A stretch of 64,000 nt of DNA from Pseudomonas costantinii (lineage in GTDB: Bacteria > Pseudomonadota > Gammaproteobacteria > Pseudomonadales > Pseudomonadaceae). Location of the stretch: the NCBI RefSeq assembly GCF_001870435.1, contig NZ_MDDR01000041.1:1-64000 (forward strand), read 5' to 3'. Position 1 is the stretch's first letter; every line of letters starts with the position of its first letter. Below are positions 57,076-64,000 of the stretch, in pieces. The translations under genes were made by a program, and so were the position numbers. A model generated the notes under the pieces. The model was not told the origin of the DNA. It did not search any database and saw only the letters and a list, made by a program, of their open reading frames with translations.

Positions 57076-57159
57076 AAGCCTATCCCGACAAAAACACTAG
57101 GACTTTGTACCTGCGCAACAATTTGGCGTAAACTCCCACCAAGCCTGTGAGGAGTTTCC

Positions 57160-57744
57160 ATGACTGCCATAACCATTACCGACGCCGCCCACGATTACCT
57201 GGCCGACCTGCTGTCCAAGCAGAACACCCCGGGTATCGGCATTCGCGTCTTTATCACCCAACCCGGCACCCAGTACGCAGAAACCTGCATCGCCTACTGC
57301 AAGCCAGGCGAAGAAAAACCTGAAGACACCGCCCTGGGGCTCAAAAGCTTCACCGCCTACATCGACAACTTCAGCGAAGCCTTCCTCGACGACGCCGTGG
57401 TCGATTACGCCACCGATCGCATGGGCGGCCAATTGACCATCAAGGCGCCAAACGCCAAGGTGCCGAACGTCAACGCCGACAGCCCGGTCAACGAGCGCAT
57501 CAACTACTACCTGCAGACCGAGATCAACCCGGGGCTGGCCAGCCACGGCGGTCAGGTCAGCCTGATCGATGTGGTGGATGACGGTATTGCCGTACTCAAA
57601 TTCGGCGGCGGTTGCCAGGGCTGTGGCCAGGCCGACGTGACCCTGCGTGAAGGCATCGAGCGCACCTTGCTCGAGCGCATTCCGGAGCTCAAGGGCGTAC
57701 GCGACGTGACTGACCACACGCAGAAAGAAAACGCCTACTACTGA
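57160..57744 (+). CDS. nfuA: Fe-S biogenesis protein NfuA
   Basis: The 194-aa product combines a degenerate A-type scaffold N-terminal domain (ITDAAHDYLADLLSKQN) with a C-terminal Nfu domain holding C152 and C155 (FGGGCQGCGQADVTLREG), the CxxC that carries a [4Fe-4S] cluster. NfuA delivers clusters under oxidative or iron stress. AGGAG lies 7 bases before the ATG. A strong terminator follows. Confidence 0.95.
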   Translation: MTAITITDAAHDYLADLLSKQNTPGIGIRVFITQPGTQYAETCIAYCKPGEEKPEDTALGLKSFTAYIDNFSEAFLDDAVVDYATDRMGGQLTIKAPNAKVPNVNADSPVNERINYYLQTEINPGLASHGGQVSLIDVVDDGIAVLKFGGGCQGCGQADVTLREGIERTLLERIPELKGVRDVTDHTQKENAYY

Positions 57745-57764
57745 GTAAGGTGTTCACTGCGAAC

Positions 57765-57797
57765 AAAAAAACGGCGCCCCGTGAGCGCCGTTTTTTT
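57765..57797 (+). terminator. Rho-independent terminator after nfuA
   Basis: A-run, CGGCGC, a 7-base loop, GCGCCG and a run of seven T form a textbook terminator; with the A-run on the other side it can also act on the minus strand. Confidence 0.93.
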
Positions 57798-57847
57798 ATG
57801 CATGAAATTCAATCCATTACGATACTTATCTAACGCAAGATATCAAC

Positions 57848-57875
57848 TGTGGGAGCGGACAAGCCCGCTCCCACA
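57848..57875. repeat. REP hairpin
   Basis: TGTGGGAGCGG and its inverted copy CCGCTCCCACA flank ACAAGC or so, 18 bp from the cobM stop. It is a compact REP copy between the convergent nfuA and cobM transcripts. Confidence 0.8.
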
Positions 57876-57892
57876 TGTTCAACCGCGTTTCT

Positions 57893-58639
57893 TCAGGGGC
57901 GATAGAGGTGAGCATGCCCCGCGCGGTACAGCGAGGACTCGCTGAAACTGTCATTCGCCAACACCCGCCCGACCACGATCAACGCCGTCCGCCGAAAGCC
58001 CTTGGCCGCGACCTTCTCGGCAATATCCGCCAACGTGCCGACCGCCCAATCCTGATCCGGCCACGTCGCCCGGTGCACCACGGCAATCGGGCAATCCGCG
58101 CCGTAGTGCGGTAGCAGTTCGGCGACGATCTTCTCCAGATGGTTGACCCCCAGGTGAATCGCCATGGTCGTCCCATGCTGGGCCAGGCTGTCAAAATCCT
58201 CACCGGCCGGCATGCTGGTTTTATCGGCGTAGCGGGTCAGGATCACGCTTTGGGCAATGTCCGGCATGGTCAGCTCGGTCTCCAGCAGCGCAGCGCAGGC
58301 CGCTACGGCGGTGACGCCTGGAATGATCTGGAACGGGATATTCAGCTCGCGCAGATGGCGGATTTGCTCGCCGATCGCCCCATACAGGCTCGGGTCACCG
58401 GAGTGCACCCGCGCCACGTCCTGGCCTTTGGCATGGGCTGCCTTGATCAATTCGACGATCTGTTCCAGGTGCAACTCGGCGCTGTTGACCACCTGTTCCG
58501 CCTGATGGCCTTCCAAGACCGCCGCGGGCACCAGTGAGCCGGCATAGATGATCACGGGGCAACTGCGGATCAGCCGCTGGCCTTTGACGGTGATCAGTTC
58601 CGGGTCGCCGGGGCCTGCGCCGATGAAGTAGACGGTCAT
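57893..58639 (-). CDS. cobM: Precorrin-4 C(11)-methyltransferase
   Basis: The 248-aa SAM methyltransferase has the corrin methylase signatures VYFIGAGPGDPELITVKGQRLI near the start, ARVHSGDPSLYGAIGEQI and IPGVTAVAACAALLETELTMP. CobM methylates C11 of precorrin-4 in aerobic cobalamin synthesis. ATG 58639 follows AGGAAC; an earlier in-frame ATG at 58669 is less likely. It lies 69 bp after cobE in the same operon. Confidence 0.9.
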   Translation of the reverse strand: MTVYFIGAGPGDPELITVKGQRLIRSCPVIIYAGSLVPAAVLEGHQAEQVVNSAELHLEQIVELIKAAHAKGQDVARVHSGDPSLYGAIGEQIRHLRELNIPFQIIPGVTAVAACAALLETELTMPDIAQSVILTRYADKTSMPAGEDFDSLAQHGTTMAIHLGVNHLEKIVAELLPHYGADCPIAVVHRATWPDQDWAVGTLADIAEKVAAKGFRRTALIVVGRVLANDSFSESSLYRAGHAHLYRP

Positions 58640-58708
58640 GGGGAGTTCCTGTTGAAAACGGGCGAGCATGAAGATTACTCATGATCGAGACGCGTGATTA
58701 TCGGGTTT

Positions 58709-59101
58709 TTAGCTGGGGCAAGCCAATGCAAAGGTGGCCTGGGCGCTTTTTTGGCGGGTAATCAGCAGGCGGGCAGGGGCCTTGCAGAGGTGTTCGGTCA
58801 GGGCCAGTGCGGCACTTTCGGCGATGCCGTAGCAGCCGGTATGCGTAAAAGCGACGGTTGATTTGTGGCTCAACCGGTCTTCATAAATCGCCAGTTGTTC
58901 TGCGCTGAAACAACGTAATGGCAGGTTCAGCAACTGGGCCAGGGCCAACAACCCCGGCTCATCCTGTTTGCGATCGATACTTGCCAGCGCGGTGATGCGC
59001 CGGCGCTCGATACCGCCCTCGGCGAGAGCGGTTTCAAACAGGTCCAGCAGGGTCTGAACATCACAACCCCGCTGGCAACCCAGACCGACCACCAGGGTCA
59101 T
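58709..59101 (-). CDS. cobE: Cobalamin biosynthesis protein CobE
   Basis: The 130-aa product matches CobE/CbiG C-terminal domain: LVVGLGCQRGCDVQTLLDLF, ITALASIDRKQDEPGLLALA and ARLLITRQKSAQATFALA. Its exact chemical role in the aerobic pathway is not settled. It overlaps cbtA by ATGA (59098-59101), so its translation depends on cbtA. Confidence 0.88.
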   Translation of the reverse strand: MTLVVGLGCQRGCDVQTLLDLFETALAEGGIERRRITALASIDRKQDEPGLLALAQLLNLPLRCFSAEQLAIYEDRLSHKSTVAFTHTGCYGIAESAALALTEHLCKAPARLLITRQKSAQATFALACPS

Positions 59102-59802
59102 GCCGAGTATTGGCCGTCGCGATTACGGCGAAACAGCCAGGTGCTGATCAGGCCCAAGGCCAGCCAAAACGCCACGTTGGTCAGCTGCGAAGCGATTTTG
59201 AACTGTGCTTCCAGGGCTTCCGGGGCCAGCATTGAATGCACTTCCGGCTGCGGCGCGCCGATGACATGCGGCACGGCCAGAATCGCCACGCCCAATGCTT
59301 TCAGCAACCAACTGCGACCAAACACCAGCAGCGCGATACCGGCAGCGGTGGACGCTGCAGTGCCGATCCACCAGATCTGACGCTGCGCCAGGTCGGCGGC
59401 GGCGGTGCCCGGCAGTTCAGGCGGCAGGCCCAGGGTGGGCGCCAACACAAAGGTCGCGTAACCGGCCAGGCCCCACAACAGGCCTTGGGCCGTACGGGTC
59501 GGTGCGCGCAAGGTGTAGAGGCCCGCCAGCATCAAGGCAAAACCCACTGCAACCACTAGGTTACCGCCGGTGGTGGACAACACGCGCTGCCAGCCATTTT
59601 CCGGCTCCCAGGCTTCGGCGTCGTGGGTGTGGGCAGCAGCGCCAGCGGCGTGCTCATGCGTCACTTCAGTCGCGGCCGGCGCTTTTTCAAAGGTTTCCGC
59701 CTGCAAAATCAGCGGGGCAACCCAGAAGCTTTGCAGCAGGGTCAGCAGCAGGGCGGCCAAGAGGCCGGTGAAACCTGCAGTTTGAGCAATACGCTTGATC
59801 AT
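59098..59802 (-). CDS. cbtA: CbtA, predicted cobalt transporter membrane subunit
   Basis: The 234-aa product has several hydrophobic spans (TGLLAALLLTLLQSFWVAPL, VAVGFALMLAGLYTL, ATFVLAPTLGL, AAGIALLVFGRSWLL, TNVAFWLALGLISTWLF). A periplasmic loop rich in histidine (TEVTHEHAAGAAAHTHDAE) suits metal capture. CbtA works with CbtB and is B12-repressed in many bacteria. ATG 59802 is supported by the first span; longer in-frame upstream codons run through cbtB. Confidence 0.88.
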   Translation of the reverse strand: MIKRIAQTAGFTGLLAALLLTLLQSFWVAPLILQAETFEKAPAATEVTHEHAAGAAAHTHDAEAWEPENGWQRVLSTTGGNLVVAVGFALMLAGLYTLRAPTRTAQGLLWGLAGYATFVLAPTLGLPPELPGTAAADLAQRQIWWIGTAASTAAGIALLVFGRSWLLKALGVAILAVPHVIGAPQPEVHSMLAPEALEAQFKIASQLTNVAFWLALGLISTWLFRRNRDGQYSA

Positions 59803-59813
59803 GTCGGCAGGTC

Positions 59814-60002
59814 TCAGTGGCACGGGAACGCGGCGCTGTGGCGGGTATCGTGGGCGGCGTTGTGCACCGCTTCGATATGCGAGAAACCGGCGAAATACAC
59901 CAGGCACGCGCCAAGGATCGACGCGCCGATAGCGGCGGTCAGGCGTTGGCTCAGGGTGGCGGTGCTGCTGGCGGTGTGCGAGGTGCTGCTGATGATCGAC
60001 AT
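59814..60002 (-). CDS. cbtB: CbtB, small histidine-tailed cobalt transporter subunit
   Basis: The 62-aa product has one membrane span (AAIGASILGACLVYFAGFSH) and a C-terminal histidine cluster (HNAAHDTRHSAAFPCH) that defines CbtB. AAGGGA precedes ATG 60002. It is the first gene behind a cobalamin riboswitch, the usual arrangement for cbtAB. It starts 12 bp before cbtA. Confidence 0.88.
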   Translation of the reverse strand: MSIISSTSHTASSTATLSQRLTAAIGASILGACLVYFAGFSHIEAVHNAAHDTRHSAAFPCH

Positions 60003-60040
60003 GGCGCGTCCCTTTTGGGTTTCGGTGACGCGAGCGCATG

Positions 60041-60096
60041 AAAACCCCGCGAGCCAGGCACGCAGGGTTCGAACAGCGCCCGCCCACCGCGGGTTT
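60041..60096 (-). promoter_or_regulatory. Possible riboswitch expression platform before cbtB
   Basis: AAACCCGCG and CGCGGGGTTTT can pair on the minus strand and are followed by TTTTC, forming a terminator-like stem between the B12 box and cbtB. It could be the regulated structure of the cbtB riboswitch. Confidence 0.45.
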
Positions 60097-60109
60097 GTTA
60101 TCTGATTTT

Positions 60110-60305
60110 TTCGGGCCGGTCTCCGGGCTTGCGAGGGGGCTCTTGAACAGAGTCCTGAAAGCATCGCCTTCCCATGCATAAGCACAGTGGCTGTGACGCT
60201 TCGCTCGCTTACCGTTGCGGGGGCAGCACCGGACTTGTCATGCCCTTGAGTAAAGGGGTATGACTCACCGGTTTCCCGTTTCACCCTGTGAAGGGCACCC
60301 GAAAC
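60110..60305 (-). ncRNA. Cobalamin riboswitch controlling cbtB-cbtA-cobE-cobM
   Basis: Read on the minus strand, the region contains a GTGCCC/GGGAAACCGGTGA start, the conserved GGTGCTGCCCCCGCAACGGTA core (about 60208-60226) and the B12 box AAGCCCGGAGACCGGCC (60130-60114). These are the hallmark cobalamin-riboswitch elements. Boundaries are approximate. Adenosylcobalamin binding would lower expression of the cobalt uptake and corrin genes downstream. Confidence 0.93.
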
Positions 60306-60344
60306 AAGGTGTGTAGGAAAGCATGCAGGGCGACGGTAGTCAAA

Positions 60345-60545
60345 TGGACCGAGCCCCTGTAGCCTTGCACCTTCGAGGTTCTTCGGCCCAGGTCGAAGCT
60401 AAGAAGGGAACGCGGTTCAAGCCGCGGCTGCCCCCGCAACTGTGAAGGGTTTATCTGACTGCCACGCCACTGCCATGACGGCGGGAAGGCGCAGTCAGCG
60501 CCGGTCGCAAGACCCGCATGCCCCAAGCCAGGAGACCTGCCTCGT
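60345..60545 (+). ncRNA. Cobalamin riboswitch controlling cobW-cobN
   Basis: On the plus strand the region has GAAGGGAACGCGGTTCAAG, the core GGCTGCCCCCGCAACTGTGA (about 60426-60445) and the B12 box AAGCCAGGAGACCTGCC (60525-60541). All are canonical. The start of cobW is 107 bp downstream of the box. Its CCCGCCCC segment just before the AAAGGG Shine-Dalgarno could pair with an upstream GGGCGGGG, suggesting control at translation. Confidence 0.93.
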
Positions 60546-60651
60546 AATCGATTTTCTACTTCAACCGGGCGGGGTGATCCGGTGACGAAATCCGCTTCTG
60601 CGCGCCGCCGCAGGGCCTATCGTCCCGTATGCCCGCCCCAAAGGGCATCCG

Positions 60652-61719
60652 ATGAAAACACTGGCCAAACTCCCCGTCACCATCGTTACCGGCTTCCTCG
60701 GCTCGGGCAAAACCACGTTGCTGCGTCATATGCTCGACAACGCCCAGGGCCGTCGCATTGCGGTGATCGTCAACGAGTTCGGCGAGCTGGGCATTGACGG
60801 TGAAATCCTCAAGCAATGCTCCATCGGTTGCACAGAGGAAGAAGCCAACGGCCGTGTGTACGAACTGGCTAACGGCTGCTTGTGCTGCACCGTGCAGGAA
60901 GAGTTCTTCCCGGTGATGCGCGAATTGGTTGCCCGTCGCGGCGACCTCGACCATATCCTGATCGAAACCTCGGGCCTGGCGCTGCCCAAGCCATTGGTTC
61001 AAGCCTTCCAATGGCCGGAAATCCGCAGCGCTTGTACCGTTGATGCGGTGATCACCGTGGTCGACAGCCCGGCGGTAGCCGCCGGCACCTTCGCTGCGTT
61101 CCCGGACCAAGTTGACGCCCAGCGTAAACTCGATCCGAACCTGGACCACGAATCACCGCTGCACGAGCTGTTCGCCGACCAACTGGGCAGCGCTGACCTG
61201 GTGATCCTCAACAAAACTGACCTGATCAGCCCCGAAGACTTGGCCCGCGTGCGCCTGGAAGTCGCTGAAGAGCTGCCGCCGGCCGTGAAGATCATCGAAG
61301 CCAGCAGCGGTCGCTTGCCCCTGGACGTATTGATCGGCCTGGGCGCCGGGTCCGAAGAACACATCGACGGCCGCCACAGCCATCACGATCATCACCATGA
61401 CGGTGACGACGACCATGACCACGATCACGACGCTTTCGATTCCATCTCCATCGACCTGCCACAGGCCGACGAATCACTGTTGCTCGACGCGCTGACGCAG
61501 TTGGTGGTGCAGCACGGCATCCTGCGCGTCAAAGGTTTCGCCGCGATCCCGAACAAGCCAATGCGCTTGCTGATCCAGGGTGTAGGCACGCGTTTCGACA
61601 AGCACTTTGACCGTGCCTGGGGCGCAGACGAAGCGCGCATCACACGTCTGGTACTGATCGGCCAAGAGCTGGACGCGGCGGGCCTTGAAGCGCAACTGCG
61701 CGCCGCGCTCAGCGTTTAA
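60652..61719 (+). CDS. cobW: CobW-family GTP-binding metallochaperone
   Basis: The 355-aa product is a COG0523 GTPase: Walker A GFLGSGKTT (14-22), the metal site CLCC (C76, C78, C79 in NGCLCCTVQ), the NKTD guanine motif (VILNKTDLI), and a histidine-rich run near residues 240-260 (HSHHDHHHDGDDDHDHDHD). CobW is thought to load cobalt into the CobNST cobaltochelatase. It is directly followed by cobN, 3 bp apart, both behind a cobalamin riboswitch. Confidence 0.92.
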   Translation: MKTLAKLPVTIVTGFLGSGKTTLLRHMLDNAQGRRIAVIVNEFGELGIDGEILKQCSIGCTEEEANGRVYELANGCLCCTVQEEFFPVMRELVARRGDLDHILIETSGLALPKPLVQAFQWPEIRSACTVDAVITVVDSPAVAAGTFAAFPDQVDAQRKLDPNLDHESPLHELFADQLGSADLVILNKTDLISPEDLARVRLEVAEELPPAVKIIEASSGRLPLDVLIGLGAGSEEHIDGRHSHHDHHHDGDDDHDHDHDAFDSISIDLPQADESLLLDALTQLVVQHGILRVKGFAAIPNKPMRLLIQGVGTRFDKHFDRAWGADEARITRLVLIGQELDAAGLEAQLRAALSV

Positions 61720-61722
61720 CCC

Positions 61723-64000
61723 ATGCACCTGCTCAGGACCCAGCCCGGTGGTTTCGTCTCGGACGACAATATTGCCGACCTCGGGCAAACCCCCGCTGAA
61801 CTGGTGATCCTGTGCAGCGGTGATTCCAGCCTGGCGCTGCTGGCCGAAGCGGCCCAGCAGTTGCCCGACGATTACCCCAGCCTGCGCCTGGCCAACCCGA
61901 TGCAGGTGCAGAACCACGCCTCGGTCGACTTGTACGTCGATGAGGTGCTGCGCCACGCCAAGGTCATCCTGATTTCGCTGCATGGCGGCATCGGCTATTG
62001 GCGTTACGGCATCGAACGTCTGGTGGAGTTGGCCGAACGCGGCGTGCAACTGATTCTGGTGCCGGGGGACGATCGCCCGGACCCGGAACTCAGCGGTCTG
62101 AGCACCGTCGGCGTGCAAGAACGTGACCGCCTGTGGCATTTCCTGCGCCAAGGTGGCTTGGGCAATGCCCTGGATTTCTATCGTTGCCTGGCCAGTGGTT
62201 ACTTGGGTCGCGACTATGCCTGGGCCGAGCCGCAAACCCTGCCGCGCACCGCGATTTATCACCCCCGCAAAGCCAACGCTCGCCTGAATGACTGGCAAGC
62301 GGATTGGCACGCCGACTTACCGGTGGCTGCGGTGCTGTTTTACCGCTCGCATTTGCAGGCGGCCAATACCGGTTTTATCGATGTGTTCTGCCAGCGCTTG
62401 CAGGCGGCGGGCCTTAACCCGTTGCCGATTGCATTGGCCAGTTTGAAAGAGCCCGGCTGCCTGACGGTGGTCGAGGACCTGTTGGATGACGTAAACGCGG
62501 CGGTGATTCTGAATACCACCGGCTTTGCCCAATCCAGCCCCGAGGCGCCGCATCTGCGCCCGTTTCGCCGCAATATCCCGGTGATCCAGGCGATCTGCGC
62601 CCAGGACAACGAGCCCGGCTGGCAAGCCAGCGAGCAAGGCCTCGGTCCGCGTGACCTGGCGATGCACATCGCGTTGCCGGAGCTGGACGGGCGCATCATC
62701 AGCCGTCCGATCAGCTTCAAGGACCTGGCCTGGCGCAGTGAGCGCAGCCAGTCGGATGTGGTGTGCTACCGCGCAGCGCCGGAGCGAATGGATTTTGTCG
62801 CCGAACTGGCGCGGCGCTGGGTTGAGTTGGCGCGGGTGCCGAATGCGCACAAACGCATCGCGCTGGTCCTCGCCAACTACCCGACCCGCGACGGCCGTAT
62901 CGGCAACGGCGTGGGCCTGGATACCCCGGCGGCGGCGCTGAATATCCTGCGCGCCCTGCAAGTTGAAGGCTATCCGGTGCCGAGTGAATTGCCGGCTAGC
63001 GGCACCGCCTTGATCCATGATTTGCTTGGCGGTGTTACCAACGATCTGGACAGTCTCGACCTGCGTCCGTGCCATCAAAGCTTGGGCCTGGACGACTACG
63101 AAGCGATGTTCAATCGCTTGCCTGAATCCAATCGCCAGGCCGTGATTGCGCGCTGGGGCAACCCGCAAAACGACCCTATGTGCCGCGACGGTCGCATGAT
63201 GATCGCCGGCCTGCGCCTGGGCTTGACCTTTGTCGGTATCCAGCCGGCGCGGGGTTATCAGGTGGACGCCAGCGCGGTGTACCACGACCCGGACCTGGTG
63301 CCGCCTCACGGCTATCTGGCGTTTTACTTTTGGTTACGCCACACCTACGGCGCACACGGCGTGATCCATGTGGGCAAGCACGGCAACCTGGAATGGCTGC
63401 CGGGCAAGGGCGTGGGGCTGTCGGAAAATTGCTGGCCCGACGCATTGCTTGGGCCGCTGCCGAACATCTATCCGTTTATCGTCAACGACCCCGGCGAGGG
63501 CGCCCAGGCCAAACGCCGCACTCAAGCGGTGATCATCGATCACTTGATGCCGCCGCTGACCCGTGCCGAAACCTATGGCCCGCTGCGTAATCTTGAGCTG
63601 TTGGCAGACGAATATTACGAGGCGCAGTTGCTCGATCCGCGACGTGCCCTTGAGCTGCAAAAAGACATTCTCAAGCTGGTGCGTGAAACCCGCATTGATC
63701 AAGAGCTTGAGATGGACAGCGATGCTGACGCTGCTGTCTGGCTGCCGCGCCTCGACACTTATTTGTGTGACTTGAAGGAGTCGCAGATCCGCGACGGCCT
63801 GCATATCTTTGGCGAGTCGCCTGAAGGCCGCTTGCGTATCGATACCTTGCTGGCCTTGCTGCGTATCCCGCGTGGTGATGGCCGAGGTCCGCAATCGAGC
63901 CTGCTGCGCGTATTGGCCAAAGCCTTTGAGCTGGGCTTTGATCCGCTTGACTGTGCGCTGGCCGAACCCTGGACCGGGCGCCGCCCCGAGGTGTTGCAGA
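61723..64000 (+). CDS. cobN: Cobaltochelatase large subunit CobN (cut by window end)
   Basis: The frame is open from ATG 61723 to the window edge, giving at least 759 residues of a protein usually near 1250. CobN-specific motifs include SLHGGIGYWRYGIERLVEL, FYRSHLQAANTGFIDVFC, GVTNDLDSLDLRPC and HVGKHGNLEWLPGKGVGLS. CobN with CobS and CobT inserts cobalt into hydrogenobyrinic acid a,c-diamide. It starts 3 bp after the cobW stop, so the two are coupled. The C-terminal chelatase half is outside the window. Confidence 0.93.
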   Translation, partial: MHLLRTQPGGFVSDDNIADLGQTPAELVILCSGDSSLALLAEAAQQLPDDYPSLRLANPMQVQNHASVDLYVDEVLRHAKVILISLHGGIGYWRYGIERLVELAERGVQLILVPGDDRPDPELSGLSTVGVQERDRLWHFLRQGGLGNALDFYRCLASGYLGRDYAWAEPQTLPRTAIYHPRKANARLNDWQADWHADLPVAAVLFYRSHLQAANTGFIDVFCQRLQAAGLNPLPIALASLKEPGCLTVVEDLLDDVNAAVILNTTGFAQSSPEAPHLRPFRRNIPVIQAICAQDNEPGWQASEQGLGPRDLAMHIALPELDGRIISRPISFKDLAWRSERSQSDVVCYRAAPERMDFVAELARRWVELARVPNAHKRIALVLANYPTRDGRIGNGVGLDTPAAALNILRALQVEGYPVPSELPASGTALIHDLLGGVTNDLDSLDLRPCHQSLGLDDYEAMFNRLPESNRQAVIARWGNPQNDPMCRDGRMMIAGLRLGLTFVGIQPARGYQVDASAVYHDPDLVPPHGYLAFYFWLRHTYGAHGVIHVGKHGNLEWLPGKGVGLSENCWPDALLGPLPNIYPFIVNDPGEGAQAKRRTQAVIIDHLMPPLTRAETYGPLRNLELLADEYYEAQLLDPRRALELQKDILKLVRETRIDQELEMDSDADAAVWLPRLDTYLCDLKESQIRDGLHIFGESPEGRLRIDTLLALLRIPRGDGRGPQSSLLRVLAKAFELGFDPLDCALAEPWTGRRPEVLQ

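Noticed and set aside
61474..63309. Minus-strand frames opposite cobW and cobN
   Set aside because: They overlap clearly conserved cobW/cobN reading and lack recognisable motifs.

Overview
The window looks like chromosomal DNA of a fluorescent Pseudomonas (P. fluorescens group). The evidence is the GC-rich coding, many REP/REPIN palindromes of the GTGGGAGC...GCTCCCAC type, the GAGTACATATCCGTT family of intergenic palindromes, and a gene order from about 24 to 58 kb that follows the P. aeruginosa region around PA1807-PA1847 as I remember it (npp transporter, mltD, gloB, rnhA, dnaQ, ldcA, cysI, metH, nfuA). All assignments come from reading sequence and motifs. No database search was run.

Region by region: (1) 1-270 is the right end of an IS256-type insertion sequence that sits inside an intergenic repeat. 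(2) 353-4495 holds a small catabolic operon (membrane-anchored monooxygenase-like protein, YtcJ-like amidohydrolase, isochorismatase-family hydrolase) followed by a LysR regulator. (3) 4508-18776 is a sulfur-scavenging island: a TonB-dependent receptor; a minus-strand run of D-2-hydroxyacid dehydrogenase, SfnB-like acyl-CoA dehydrogenase homologue, peroxiredoxin-like protein, LLM flavin monooxygenase and sulfonate-type binding protein; an AsfB/AsfA-like ferredoxin-flavoprotein pair; a four-domain rhodanese protein; a 3-mercaptopropionate-type thiol dioxygenase; a divergent LysR regulator; and a class II aldolase. No permease or ATPase is present for the binding protein. (4) 18944-26303 is a YejABEF/Npp-type peptide ABC transporter with two tandem binding proteins. 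(5) 26528-45919 is mostly core housekeeping: mltD, gloB, a methyltransferase, rnhA, dnaQ, ldcA, a GNAT protein, regulators, an orphan pseudopilin-like gene, poxB, an Old-Yellow-Enzyme-like oxidoreductase with its MerR regulator, cysI and its DUF934 partner, and small membrane proteins. (6) 45969-50720 is one very large ORF (1583 aa) resembling the Pseudomonas DUF6543/dermonecrotic-toxin-domain proteins, placed between a DUF2970 gene and metH. (7) 50841-57744 holds metH, cti and nfuA. (8) 57893-64000 is a cobalamin-synthesis locus (cobM, cobE, cbtA, cbtB; divergently cobW, cobN) whose two arms each begin with their own cobalamin riboswitch.

The observations most worth a second look are: the giant toxin-like gene, whose Shine-Dalgarno region and start codon lie inside a 67-nt inverted repeat (50719-50785); the back-to-back B12 riboswitches (60110-60545); the sulfur island with an orphan binding protein and a fused rhodanese protein coupled to a thiol dioxygenase; the nested REPIN/palindrome composite at 6821-7183; the 19-bp-spacer MerR-type promoter at 41590-41620; and a 37-aa single-membrane-span ORF at 44448-44561.
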